From: Ciona savignyi
Lineage: Eukaryota; Chordata; Ascidiacea; Phlebobranchia; Cionidae
Assembly: GCA_000149265.1 (NCBI GenBank)
Contig: CH001698.1
Span: forward strand, 655,153 to 719,152
Direction: 5' to 3'
Length of the DNA: 64,000 nucleotides
Shown: piece after piece, positions 1-12,100 of the stretch
How positions within the stretch are numbered: the stretch's first letter is position 1
Layout: the number at the start of each line of letters is the position of its first letter
Notes under the pieces: generated by a model
Database searches by the model: none
What the model saw: only the letters and a program-made list of their open reading frames with translations
Told to the model about the DNA's origin: nothing
Translations under genes and position numbers: made by a program

Positions 1-106
1 TAATGGTGTTTTGTGTAGAAAGAATATGACATGAATATTCTATGTTGTCTCTGTAATGGAACTATTCTAATATATCAATCTAACTGAAACCTCTCCGAAT
101 TTCCAG

Positions 107-3100
107 GTGATGAAATGAACGCACATTTTCCCTCAAACTGAGCTCTGCCGGTCGGAAGCTTACCAACTGATGTCAACAGATCGACAGTATTTGAGCGGCA
201 AGGATGGAAAACCATTGAGTTGTCTCATCCAGGACCACATGGTAGCTGGTGTCAACATATCAATTAGGGGAAGGTGAGGTGTTGAGCATAGAGACAAATA
301 CTGGGTGTACCAAACCTTGCTCTTATAAATCGCACACAAAATAATGATATAAACAAAAATTAAACTACAACATAAACTTGCATATATTCTTGGGAAAAAA
401 TAATTCTTAGTTCACACCTGGTGCTGAGTAACCGGATTATCCGCATCCTGTTTTACACTTTAAACTTAATTTGTGGTTTCAGTTGAGGCTTTAATTTTCT
501 ATTTTTTGTTCAATCCACTAATTTTTTTTAATTTTTATATGTGTGTTCAACCGCTAGGCACATGCAGTCCGAATGGTCCAAACTCCCGAGTGTTTCACTA
601 AAATATGTAATCTGGTAATACAAATTATGTGTTATCATAATTGGAGATCAAACCCAACCCCGAAACCAAAAATATAATTTACTGTCATAAAAATACAATT
701 TAAAAGTTTTTTACACCATTTCGTAAAATTTTGCAGATTTTTTACTCGGGAACAATACCAGCAACTAACATACAACGCACTTATGCACCTCCCATACAAA
801 GTGAAGCTGCTCACACCAGCAATACTGAAACCTCAACCGCTATGGTCTGGTAAACAGGTGCGGTTAAAATGTTTTATATCTGTGGAGAATAATAATTTAC
901 GGTAAACGAATTTGGCAGATCTGCCCTAGTGTTTTTATATACAAAAATTAAAGAAAATCCATAAAGTCACTGATTTCTTGACAGTCGTTTAAATTATTAA
1001 CTTGCAGTCTATTACAGTTTATTATAAGTTATTTAATTTTTCTCCAGGTGTTCAGTACCATTTTCATGAACATCACCCCCAATGGCTTGCCCCGTATCAA
1101 CTTGACGGGGAAGTCAAAAATCGGTCCGAAGAACTGGCAGAATGCACCCCCACGAAACGCAGTCGTGGCCCCAATAGATAATGGAGATATGTGTGAATCA
1201 CAGGTTTTCTACAGTTGTTTTCTTTTGGGCGATTTGTGTAATAATTTTTGCAACCTTTTTTGCAAAGTTGTCAGATTTCCTATTTCATGCATACTGTTAT
1301 GTTTTAATCTGCAGTAAAAACTTCTGAAAGTGATTATTGAGCAGGAGCTGTATTATGTTGAATAAAAAATAATTTTATTGTTCATTTTGGAAAAACGATT
1401 GACCACGTTTTAATGAAAGAATACATTTTTAACTTACAAAGGTATATTTTATTCCTAAGCCAACAATTTGTTTCCCTGAGTTGGTGAATCGTTAATGGTA
1501 AAGACACAGGCAGTCGTCATATACCGCGTGCTCACAGAGTGTGGCGTTGGGAAGGCAATGTGGTCATAAAATGCAGAACCAATAATTATAACTGTAAAAA
1601 TTAATATAGCGGATTTTAAAATGACAAACTAGTTCAAATTACTCCAATAGGTAATTATACGGGACGGAGAGCTGTTATGTGGGGTGTTGGATAAAGCGCA
1701 TTATGGCGCCACAGAACATGGTTTGGTTCACGCCACGTACGAGTTGTATTCCGGTGAGATAAGTGGAAGGTTGCTCACTTGTCTTGCTCGGCTGTTTACC
1801 GCGTTTCTGCAGTTTTATAGAGGCTTTACATTGGGTACGTATATGTTTTAAGAGTCCTCCTATTCATGCCACAATTCATTTCACGAGTTTTTTTAAGCTA
1901 AATGCTTTTACATTCTTAACGGTATTTTAAAAAAACTTTTTTGTTTTCGTAAAGTTTTTGTATGTTTTGGGTATGTTGGGTCAATTTTCATAATGGCATT
2001 TAGCAGCTAGGGCATTGTGGGCAAGTAACACCACACTATATAAACTGATTTAGTGAGCTTTTGAATTACCAGGCGTGGAAGATATCCTGGTAAAGGATTG
2101 GGCCAATAAGAGCAGGACTGATGTTGTAGTTGACACAAAGGACAATGGAATGGCTGCCGTCGCTAAAACTCTCAATGTCAAACGGAAAGAAAATACGGAA
2201 GGTGTGTTGGGTGAAAAGGTATAACACACCGGGCTGTGATACCATGTGGTTTTGTAGCATAGTTTGTTCGCTAATCACTTTTATAAATACACGACAAGTT
2301 TATGCATTTTATTAAAGCTTCCAACTCGAAATAATTATGTGGAAAGTGGGAAAAATAAAGAGACTTGAAAGCTAGGTTTAAAGTGCGTATTTGATATGTT
2401 TGAAAAATGACAAAAATATTCCACCTGCAATAATATGTATTTCAGATGTCACTGACGCATTGTGGGATGCCCATGTAGCCACAAAAATCACAGTGAACAA
2501 AGGAGAAGACAAACTAGCCGCGGTTGACCACGCGATGAAGACTGTTAGTAACGACGTAAACGACAAGATTGCGAAATGCTGCACTGGCAATGGATTGTTA
2601 AAAACATTTCCGACTAATAATTTGCAACTAATGGTCATATGTAAGTACTAGAAGACTAGCGTCGACAATCCAAACCATAAAACGTTGACGATGTTTAAAT
2701 TTATTAAAAGTTCACACAATTGACAGCTGGAGCAAAAGGAGGGGCGGTTAACTGTATGCAAATTTCGTGCTTGCTGGGACAGATCGAACTGGAGGGCAGG
2801 CGTCCACCTCTCATGCCATCAGGACGTTCAGCACCAAGCTTCATGCCGTATGATACAACCATACGCGCAGGTGGATTCATATCACAACGGTGAGTTGACG
2901 CGAGAATTTTGATATAAATGGCTGGAAAGTTTCAGTCCAACTGTGTAACATACAACTAAGGACTGATGAGCGACAGCCCTTATCTGCATGTTCCATGGAC
3001 GGACGTGAATGTCATGGTGACCAATTCTGATGGGCGACGGTTTGTGTAGTCAGGTCTGGGAAATTACAAAAACAGGCTGTAGCAAGAGCCTGTTCGTATA

Positions 3101-6100
3101 AGTTCCAACACCATGACACACGCACGACGAGTTAAATGAAGGTATACGCCAACAAAACCTTGCGAACACGATAGTAATGGCCGTACATGAATCAGCCCTT
3201 ACAAGCATGTTCCTTTGGTGAAATGGCAGGTTGTGGAAGTTGCCGACAGCTATGGTCGCCATTTGAACGCATGTATGAAACGGTCTAAATTCAAAGCCCG
3301 TTCCATGCAAGTTTCAATTGGTCTAAACCAAAAATGAATGAATTTAAACACCAGGACAAATAACCTTCCGTTGATCGATCGTCTACGTTGCTGGAATTTA
3401 CCCGAAAAGGCAAGGCTGCAGCCTGTTCGTATAAGTTCCATAGCCGTGGACGAAGCTTGGTAAAGATCACAATAGAGAAAATAATGTGCACTGTTGGAAA
3501 CTAGATGAAACAGCCTTAACACAAGGCCTGTTCCAATAAGTTTCAAGCAGTAGACATTTTATTAAGTAATTCACAACAATCCCTACGCCGATCATATAAA
3601 CCGAGGAAACCACAAGGATGTTGGTCAACAGCAGAGACGTTTGAACATACAAACAAGGGATGGAAAATCAGCCCTTACATACATGTTCCATCGGTTCTGT
3701 GCGATTGTCGTTCAGGTCGTTTATGATTTGCAATATTCTGGACACTTATTGGAGCAGGCAGTGTATTTTTCGGCCTGTTCGTATAAGTTCCAATACATTG
3801 AAAACTGTAAGAAGCGTGCAATTATTATCGATGAAAGACTCAAATACCACCAGCGCAACATACAAGTCAGGACTGACAATGCAGCCCTTACTTCCATGTT
3901 CCATGGGTGAAATGACAGGGAGTGATGGTGATGGAATTACCAAAGCGTTTGTTTAAACTTGTTGAGAAGGGTCTAAAACAGGCCCGTTCTAAGCAAGTTT
4001 CGTCGAACGCTCGGCAGGTCGGCAACTTTAGACGCTCGGCAACTTTAGACGGATGAAACGGATTATCGAATATCCCGAACCTGCGTTTAAGGAGTGGAGC
4101 ACAGCCCTTACACACATGTTCCAAACATTTAATAACATTGTGTCGATGCGTCGATGCAAGTTCACATTAGTTATTAGAAACTTCCTAAAAACTGCCTAAA
4201 CAAGGCCCGTTCCTAGAAAGTTTCAATTCACCAAGTGCAAAACCATGGAAAGTTGGAAGGGTGGCTGCAAAGTATGAAACTTCGTTAAAAAGGCTGATCA
4301 AACAGCCTGTTCAAGGAAGTTCCAATCGTGGCAGTCAATATTTGCAGGGTGCGAATGTGGCGAATACAGTGCAACGCAAGTTGGAACACGAAGTGAGCGG
4401 CTGTAGATGATCAGCCTGTTCAAAACAAGTTCCAGATCGCATTGCACGATAAATTTTAACAGTGATATGCAGTGAATGCAGTCCATAACGCTACAAGGAA
4501 CTAGGTAAGAACGGCTGCAAACACCAGCCTGTTCAAAACAAGTTCCAGGTCGCACCACAGTGTCCCAAAAATCGTTGAAAGTTTCAAGCCAACTCGATGG
4601 ACACTCAGGAAAGGAATGAAAGACATCCCTTACCGGAATGTTCCTGCAGTTGACCCAAGCAGTAAAGACGCCATTTTATAATTTGAAGAAAATAGTCGAG
4701 GCACTGGGAAGCCTGCGAAAAGCAGCCTAAACTAGGCCTGTTCCTCGCAAGTTTCAGAGGGCCGAAACTTCTATTTTATTATAAAGGTCACATGCGTTTA
4801 ACGCAGTGTAGAACTAGTAAGAACGGGCCAAATTTCAAATGTCGCCTGTTCGTGCAAGTTCCAACCTGCGATAAACCAAACCCTTAACTGTTAACTGCAT
4901 ACTTACATATGACCTTGGTTATATGCTTGAAATTGTCAACTAAAATCTGGGGAATCTGCATAAAAAGGTTGAATAGTAACAGCCCTTACCTGCATGTTCC
5001 TACGATTTTACGACCAAGGAGCTTGCCCGTGGTTGCGCTACTCTGCAGTTAGAACACATAGTTAAGTGCTGGGTTAATAACAGCCCTTATGTACATGTTC
5101 CAATTGCCGAATAAAAAATCAATCTTGTTGTCGGTGATAAGATAATCCAGTCTGCTAAACATCCAAGTAAGGATTGTCGACCTCAGCCCTTACATAGATG
5201 TTCCAATGACTAGATTACTACTTGAAGACTTGGTACTTGATGACTTGATGAAGCGTTCTCTGCACCTTGCCTATTTGTATCTATCAGTGGGCGGCCATTT
5301 TTACATTTACCTCGAGCCTCCTGTCGCGTTATCTACCGTTCTAGCGCTATTTAATCTCCGTAGTGCGCAACTATAGCCTGGTATCAATGCAAGCAGTGCG
5401 CGTTGTTGATTCTCACACCCCTGCTGATAACGACTCGCAACTTACACCTCACATACTGATTACACAACATGCTGCTGCGCAATTTGCCCCACCTGACCTA
5501 ACTTGTTTTCGATAAACAAAGTGCTGAAAGTATTTGACCAATACAACTAATTTAAAAAAACAACATTAACTCAGTTGGAAACCACCAGAACTCGGCAACG
5601 CATTTTAATTGTATTTCTGAAAATCCATAACTTCACAACAGTTCCGTGGTATTCTAACTGCACCTGTCCAATGATAACGTAAATGACTACTTTCTCCCAA
5701 ATCTACTTAAAACAGTGGTTCAAATTTAACCACTTCGATTTTTTAGGTTCTTGACAGGAATAAGGCCTCAAGAATACTTCTACCATTGCATGGCCGGCAG
5801 GGAAGGGCTGGTGGACACGGCAGTCAAGACTAGTCGGTCCGGTTACTTACAAAGGTCAGTTTTTCAGTTTTTTAAATTAATATAGCAAGTTTTACAAGAA
5901 TTCCCTGCTTTAACTAAAAACGCCGTATTTTACCGTGTCGTTTTCTTAGTTTTCGTAATGAGTTTCTTTACTGAACTAATTCGACAGAATGCACATGAAC
6001 CCGCATTGATAAGTGCAAATCCCAACACCAGCAATGTGTAAATTGCAATGTAAATGACGACTTTAATCACGAAGTACCGATGTTAGTTTTATGAGTAGTT

Positions 6101-9100
6101 TAAAAGAACTTCAAAACTTTTGCATTATACCCAAGCTATCCATTGTTTACCACGAACTATATGATACCCCAATCGACAACATATTAATTAAGTCACCGGC
6201 CCTGATGTTTTCTTGTTTTGTCTGCACTTATTTACCCCTCTCCCAATTCATCAGATGTCTAATAAAGCACTTAGAAGGCCTTTTGCTGTCTTATGACATG
6301 ACGGTGCGAGATAGTGATGGAAGCGTGGTGCAGTTTCTTTATGGCGAAGACGGAATAGACATCAATAAAACGTCCTACCTCAACCAGCAGCAATACGACT
6401 TTGTGGTGAAAAACTATGATGTAAGTGCCAGGAGAATGTTGTTTCATACCATTCACTTTCTGTGCTTATTGCCATTTTTATGAGTTTTGTGTAAGACATA
6501 TGCATATTTTTATGCACGGTTATTTGAAATTTTATATTGTATGTGAAATTGTGGGAAAACGACTGGCTGACTACCACGATACTTGTAATGTGCCTACAAC
6601 CTGCAAATTATCGCTAGTCTTCCACAAAACCTTTTTTGGTTTGTTTCGACACTAGATGTGAACCACTTTTATATGTCTGGTGTTTATGCTGCCGCCTCTA
6701 GCCAACATATGAAATGTTTTTAGGACAGGGTGTATCGTAGTGGGCGGGACCCAACCGTTATTATTATATCCCCCATACACAGCCAGATTATTAAAGTTAT
6801 TGCAGAATGAATATGGGAATAGTTTTTGCTTAACCGATTAATTTACTGGGTCCATGCAACATCCGTTAAATGCATTCAAGGAAGCAGCCGTCCGTTCAAC
6901 GGATGTTTTCGAGCTCGCACCTTCCAGCTTACGGCTCGATGTAATTATCTTAAATGCCGAAAGCGAGCCACTTGCGCAACAACAATGGACCAAGCACCGT
7001 TTTCCGCCGTCTTATTTATAAAGTAATTAACTGAGCAAGTTAAACCTTTTATGTTGCAGGCAATAGCCAAGCAATTACCTGACGTCGACACATTCGAATC
7101 GTCTGCTTACGGGCGATCTATTACCCGGAAGTGGTCGAAATTCGACAAACTGAGAAAGAAGCGCAACAAACGCTTACGGAAAACACAGGAGGGAAGAACT
7201 TCCGGTTTCCTGAACTTTTCGGTTCAATGTAAAAGCGGTAATTTGTCGGAGGTAATGTTTTGTTATTTTTTTGCCGTTTTTATAATAAAAAAAGTTAGAT
7301 GTTGTTACATTTTATTTTTTCGGTCGGGCAGTAACGATGTATGTTGCTTACGTTCACTGCTACCCGCTGTTAAGTTTTCAATATAGTGTGACTTTTAATT
7401 TGCGTTTATTTTCAAAACTTAACATGAAAAAAATGCTAAGCAAATTGTTTAACTGATGATTCGGTTATGCGGTGGGCTTTTCGCAGTACATACCCCTGAC
7501 CAGGGAAGTAGTTTTTTGATTACCGACTTTGTAGTTTACTAAGCAAGACCTATTTCCAAAATTTTCTTTAACTATTTTCAGATCAAAAATCAATGGATGA
7601 AATTGGATATCGAAGGTCGGGCGAAATACCTCGACAAAACTTCCAAACTCCGACTTCCCGATACGATTATATCGCAGTACAGACCTGATATCTACTTTGG
7701 ATCCACTTCGGATCACTTCCACGACGAAATGAAGAAATACATCAAACAAAATCCACTAAACCTCCCAGCAAATGACACCACAAACTCACTACCGTCGTTG
7801 AACCGGCAAGTTTTCAATTTAACGTTGTTATAATTACATAGCTACACTTTCCCAAAAACGCTATTTTTGTTTGTATACCACCTGTCCGACTTGTATAAAA
7901 CTAATAACCCACTATTTGTGTTTTAACCTTGTTAAACGAAATGTAGGGTATGTCTGAGTCGCGAAAACTCACTCTGTCATGTTTTGGAACTATACCGAAC
8001 ATTCGGACTCACCATCGAAATATAATGATACATATGATCTCCAACCCAATGATATTTATACACATTTATTTAACTGCAGCGTACTTATTCGTCAATTCAT
8101 GCTAAATATGTAAAATGAAAGCGTAACATGCGTATAAGTTCCATTGATAGCATGTGAAACGCGCAGTTGATAATGATGCAAATATAAAACATTGAGAAAT
8201 GGACGTATTAACGATCCCATCACGGGTTTGAAACTTGACCTGACAAAAAACAAATACGTCTTCCAAAAAGAAACACGTCATTTTCTTTAAACTACAAATA
8301 CAACAATGCGTGATTCAAAATACATGTATGCATTCCTTGTGCAGTTTTCTTTCTACGTCACATATTCCGGTGATTATTTTCTTGAACGTAAATTATATAT
8401 ATGGACTATCGTCCCCACTTTTTTGTGATGTCAAATATTTCTATCATTTTTGTTACGTCATTGATTTATTTAAAAAAAATAATGGAATTTTATAATATTA
8501 ACAAAACGAGCTTCTTGATCCAATGCTGTTGTATAGTGGAAATAATACCAGCCATTGTCGTGTTACCCCTATATCACTGTCAGATTGGAAAGTTTGCTGA
8601 AGATGCGCTACCAACGCTCGCTGTGCCAGCCTGGTGAAAGTGTCGGACTGCTTGCCGCACAAAGCATAGGAGAGCCATCCACGCAGATGACGCTTAACAC
8701 CTTCCACTTCGCTGGTCGTGGGGAAATGAACGTGACTCTCGGTATTCCAAGGTATAAAATTTTTTTTCATATTTTGGATAAAACTAATAGGTGTTTTGTG
8801 TTTCTGATTAGTTATTAAATTTTTGGGCCATACCAATCGAAAACTGTTCAAACACCTGACTAAACCCCTTTACCTTTTTAACGGTTTTTAGAATAAAATA
8901 ATTTGAATGTTTGTGTAATACAAATCTTGTTAGATAACATGAGTTCGGTGTGAATTTTCACATTTTAAACACGGCAAAATACAACACTTAGTTCTTCTAT
9001 ATTTTAAACCTCGTCTAGGTTGCGTGAGATCCTAATGGTCGCTAGCAAGCAGATCAAAACACCCCAAATCACTGTACCGGTGAAAGAAGGGCGGCAAAAG

Positions 9101-12100
9101 AGAGCCAAGCGACTGTGCAAAGAACTGACAAAAGTTTTGCTTTCCCAGGTACATAATTAAAGAAAATATAGATTATTTGCTAAAAAAGCAAGAAAAGGTT
9201 GGGTGTACTTAACATTTTTATTTTCAGGTTTTGCACAAATTTACCGTCGACGAAAGACTGGTGGTCGGTAGCGGCGATATAGGTGACCGCTACCGCCGCT
9301 GCGTGGTCACCATACAACTTTTGCCGGAGCGGCAGTTCGGCAAGGAAATGGCCATGTCACGTGACACCGTGTTACGTCATATCGAGAAAAAGTAAGCCGA
9401 ATATGTTTTGTTTTTTTTTTAAACCGTGAGCTACCGCATTCCGCCATAAATGATAGTTGAAAACTTTTTATATGTTCAAAAGTGCGGTAATTGGTGTCAC
9501 TTCGTAATAATTGTTGATACGAGCTACTCAATAAATAGTGCTTATAAAAAATAAAGGATAAATAAATTAAGGATTCTTTTGTATCTATGTTCGTGTATTG
9601 TTGTGAACGTAATCGTAATATTTGGTTTGCTTGACTGTATTGCCCATCGTTGCTTAAACGTGCGAATGTTGGCTCAAAGCATGAGTAATTCCGGATTCCG
9701 CATCACACGGTACGCATTCCGTAGCTTCTTCCGCGCTTTGCTCTTCGCTATCACGAAGCAACTTAAGAAACGTGAAAGCGAGGTGCTGCAGATTGACCAG
9801 AGGGTGGCGCGAGAGACCGTCCGCCGTGCGAAAAACGCCGACGGGGAGGACGCGTCACGTGACGCAGAAACTTTCGTCGATGACACATTGGAAGAATTGG
9901 TGAGAAAATTTTGTTTATTTATTTTGGTAAGACTTTATCAATTCCTAACATCATTTGAACTGCATCAGGCATGTCTTGTTTTAATTTTGGTAGGTGTCAG
10001 GAAAAATCCATTGCGATAAATTCTTTAACTATACCGCATTAATAGTGATTAGTGCAAAAAATAAAACAAAAACGAATTTCAGCCCGATTCGAAGGAGGCG
10101 GAGAAAAACGCAGATGACGATGACGTAGACGAGGAAGCGGGATTTGATGACGGAGATGCAGCGGCGGAGGGACAGCGGAGGAAGAAGAGAGAGGAAGTGG
10201 ATTACGAGGAACAGGATGGTGGGTGCTTCTTGTGCGAAACTTGTTATTTGTATTCTCAACTGTGTCCATCAGGAGAATATGATGTGACTTGTTACAGCGT
10301 TTAAAATGGTCAACAATATATAGTTGCTCTGCACTGCACTAACGGAAGATCGTTTATTAATTTAAAAATTTCAAATGTTAGTGTAGTTTGCAGCCATACA
10401 CTTTTTTCGGCAACTCATATTTTCCCTTGCCGTGCTTTTAACCCGTAACCCTTGGATTTGTATTATTGCATCCGCAGATGAACTTCCGGACGAAAACGAT
10501 AATTCGACGATGATTGAACCAGACGAGGACTCACGTGACTCGGCGCCACCAATGATGGAGGAGCAAGATACGGAAGGTAGCATCACATTTTCGTGTTAAA
10601 TATCATGTTTCCCCTCATCCTGGTGTTCTGTGTTTCTGTTTGCTCATGTGACTATGTTATGAGCTTTAAAAGCATTGTATCCATGTGTTTGTCTCTTCGT
10701 GTGTAAATGTCAACAGCGGTCAAAGGCCGACCGTGGCTGCGAATAAATTGCTAACCAGGAGAAAAACAGTGAAAACGCATTTATTTCTGTATTTAGTAAA
10801 TACTTCATTTGATAATACATCGTTAGCGTTGCAACGGACACATGTTTGTACTACAAGTCTGTTATGATATCACAAATGTGCCTGTCACAATTAAAAAAAT
10901 TAGCTAACGTACGTCTGAATTTACAATAATATTTTCCTAATAAATTTGACATTACGTTTGCTAAAACTACCACACGACGCAGTGAATCACTGAAGTTTTA
11001 CATTTATGAGGAAAAACAGCATTTGTGCATAAACCTTCCACAATATACATGGGAACATGACTTTTGATCCACCGCGTCTCGTTTGTGTATATATGGATTG
11101 ATATTACCACTTTCGTATTACCACATCATCGATCTTGTTTATGTATGGATGTTCCCTTTTTCTTCAAATTTTAGATTATTTTGTCAAGGCAGTCTAGTCC
11201 ATAATACCAAACAATCTCGTTTTTTCACAGATGAACAAGCCACGCACGAAATCGACGAAGCGGCGGTCTCATTTCGAATAAGAGCTGTCAAAAATCTCGG
11301 CCACGGGAATATATCAATTGAAGATTACGAATTCGATGCAGCTTCTAGCGGATGGTGCAGGGTTGGTAATAAATATTGCATTGCAAAATGATTGCCCCTT
11401 AGTGTTAATTAAGTGTTTTGTGTGGTCATGTAACCAGAGTTGTTATGAAAGCTATAACAGTAAAGGAGGTTTATTTCGTTATTTTTTCCCGGACTATGTT
11501 CTGACGCTCGCTTTCCCACGTGCTACCTCTCGATCGGGTTCACATACCAAGCTTTCGACCATCTAAATTATAAACAAAACTTTTGTACATACGATTTCAC
11601 CCGCATATCCGACCCAATTCGTAAATATCCAACTCTATATAAAAAAAACAGGTGACCTTTCTCATGCCTCTGACGTCAGTGCACGTTGACGTCGTTTCGT
11701 TGGTACGCAGCGAAGCATGTCAGAGCGCTGTCCGTCAAGTCCCGGGGATCTCCCGCTGCATACTGGTCCCGGTGCAAGGGCAAGCGTGTGTGGACGCTGG
11801 GGCAGTGAACCTTGTCACAGAAGGAATCAACTTCTACAAGATTTTTGAAAATGAAGATGTGAGTTTTGTTCACCTCATTCGCAGTGTGTATCAGCTAAAG
11901 GGTGACGCGTGCAGCCGACATTTTAAGTCTTCCCCGCACCGAGTTATGTAGTGGGTTAAACTCGAAATGTGTAGCAATCCAGCACGTTCTGCATTCCGGT
12001 AACACAAGTGCGATGATTACCCGTGTTATAACGCCCCTGCTGTTTTCCATTCCCGGAGAAGAGCGTATCAGATTTTTCAACAGAACATTGTTTGCCGTAT

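Larger units (their letters stand above)
2933..5216 (+). other. Intronic cluster of ~21 microRNA-like hairpins in POLR1A
   Basis: Between two POLR1A exons (intron 2890-5746), a conserved ~20-22 nt block recurs 21 times, every 60-140 bases. Each block is the 3' arm of a hairpin: the bases just upstream fold back on it through a loop of about 5-15 nt. In many copies pairing continues 10-15 bp beyond the block, as in primary microRNA stems. The 3' arms fall into three groups: AGCCCTTA...ATGTTCC (9 copies, one variant), AGCCTGTTC...AAGTTCC (7) and AGGCCYGTTC...AAGTTTC (5). The 5' arms vary more between copies but keep the pairing. These are direct sequence observations; processing by Drosha/Dicer is inferred. 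The units are listed separately below. Confidence 0.88.

Noticed and set aside
2933-5216. CRISPR-like array
   Set aside because: Repeats with variable spacers at first look similar, but spacing is irregular, the repeats are imperfect, the genome is eukaryotic with introns, and each repeat pairs with its own upstream bases.
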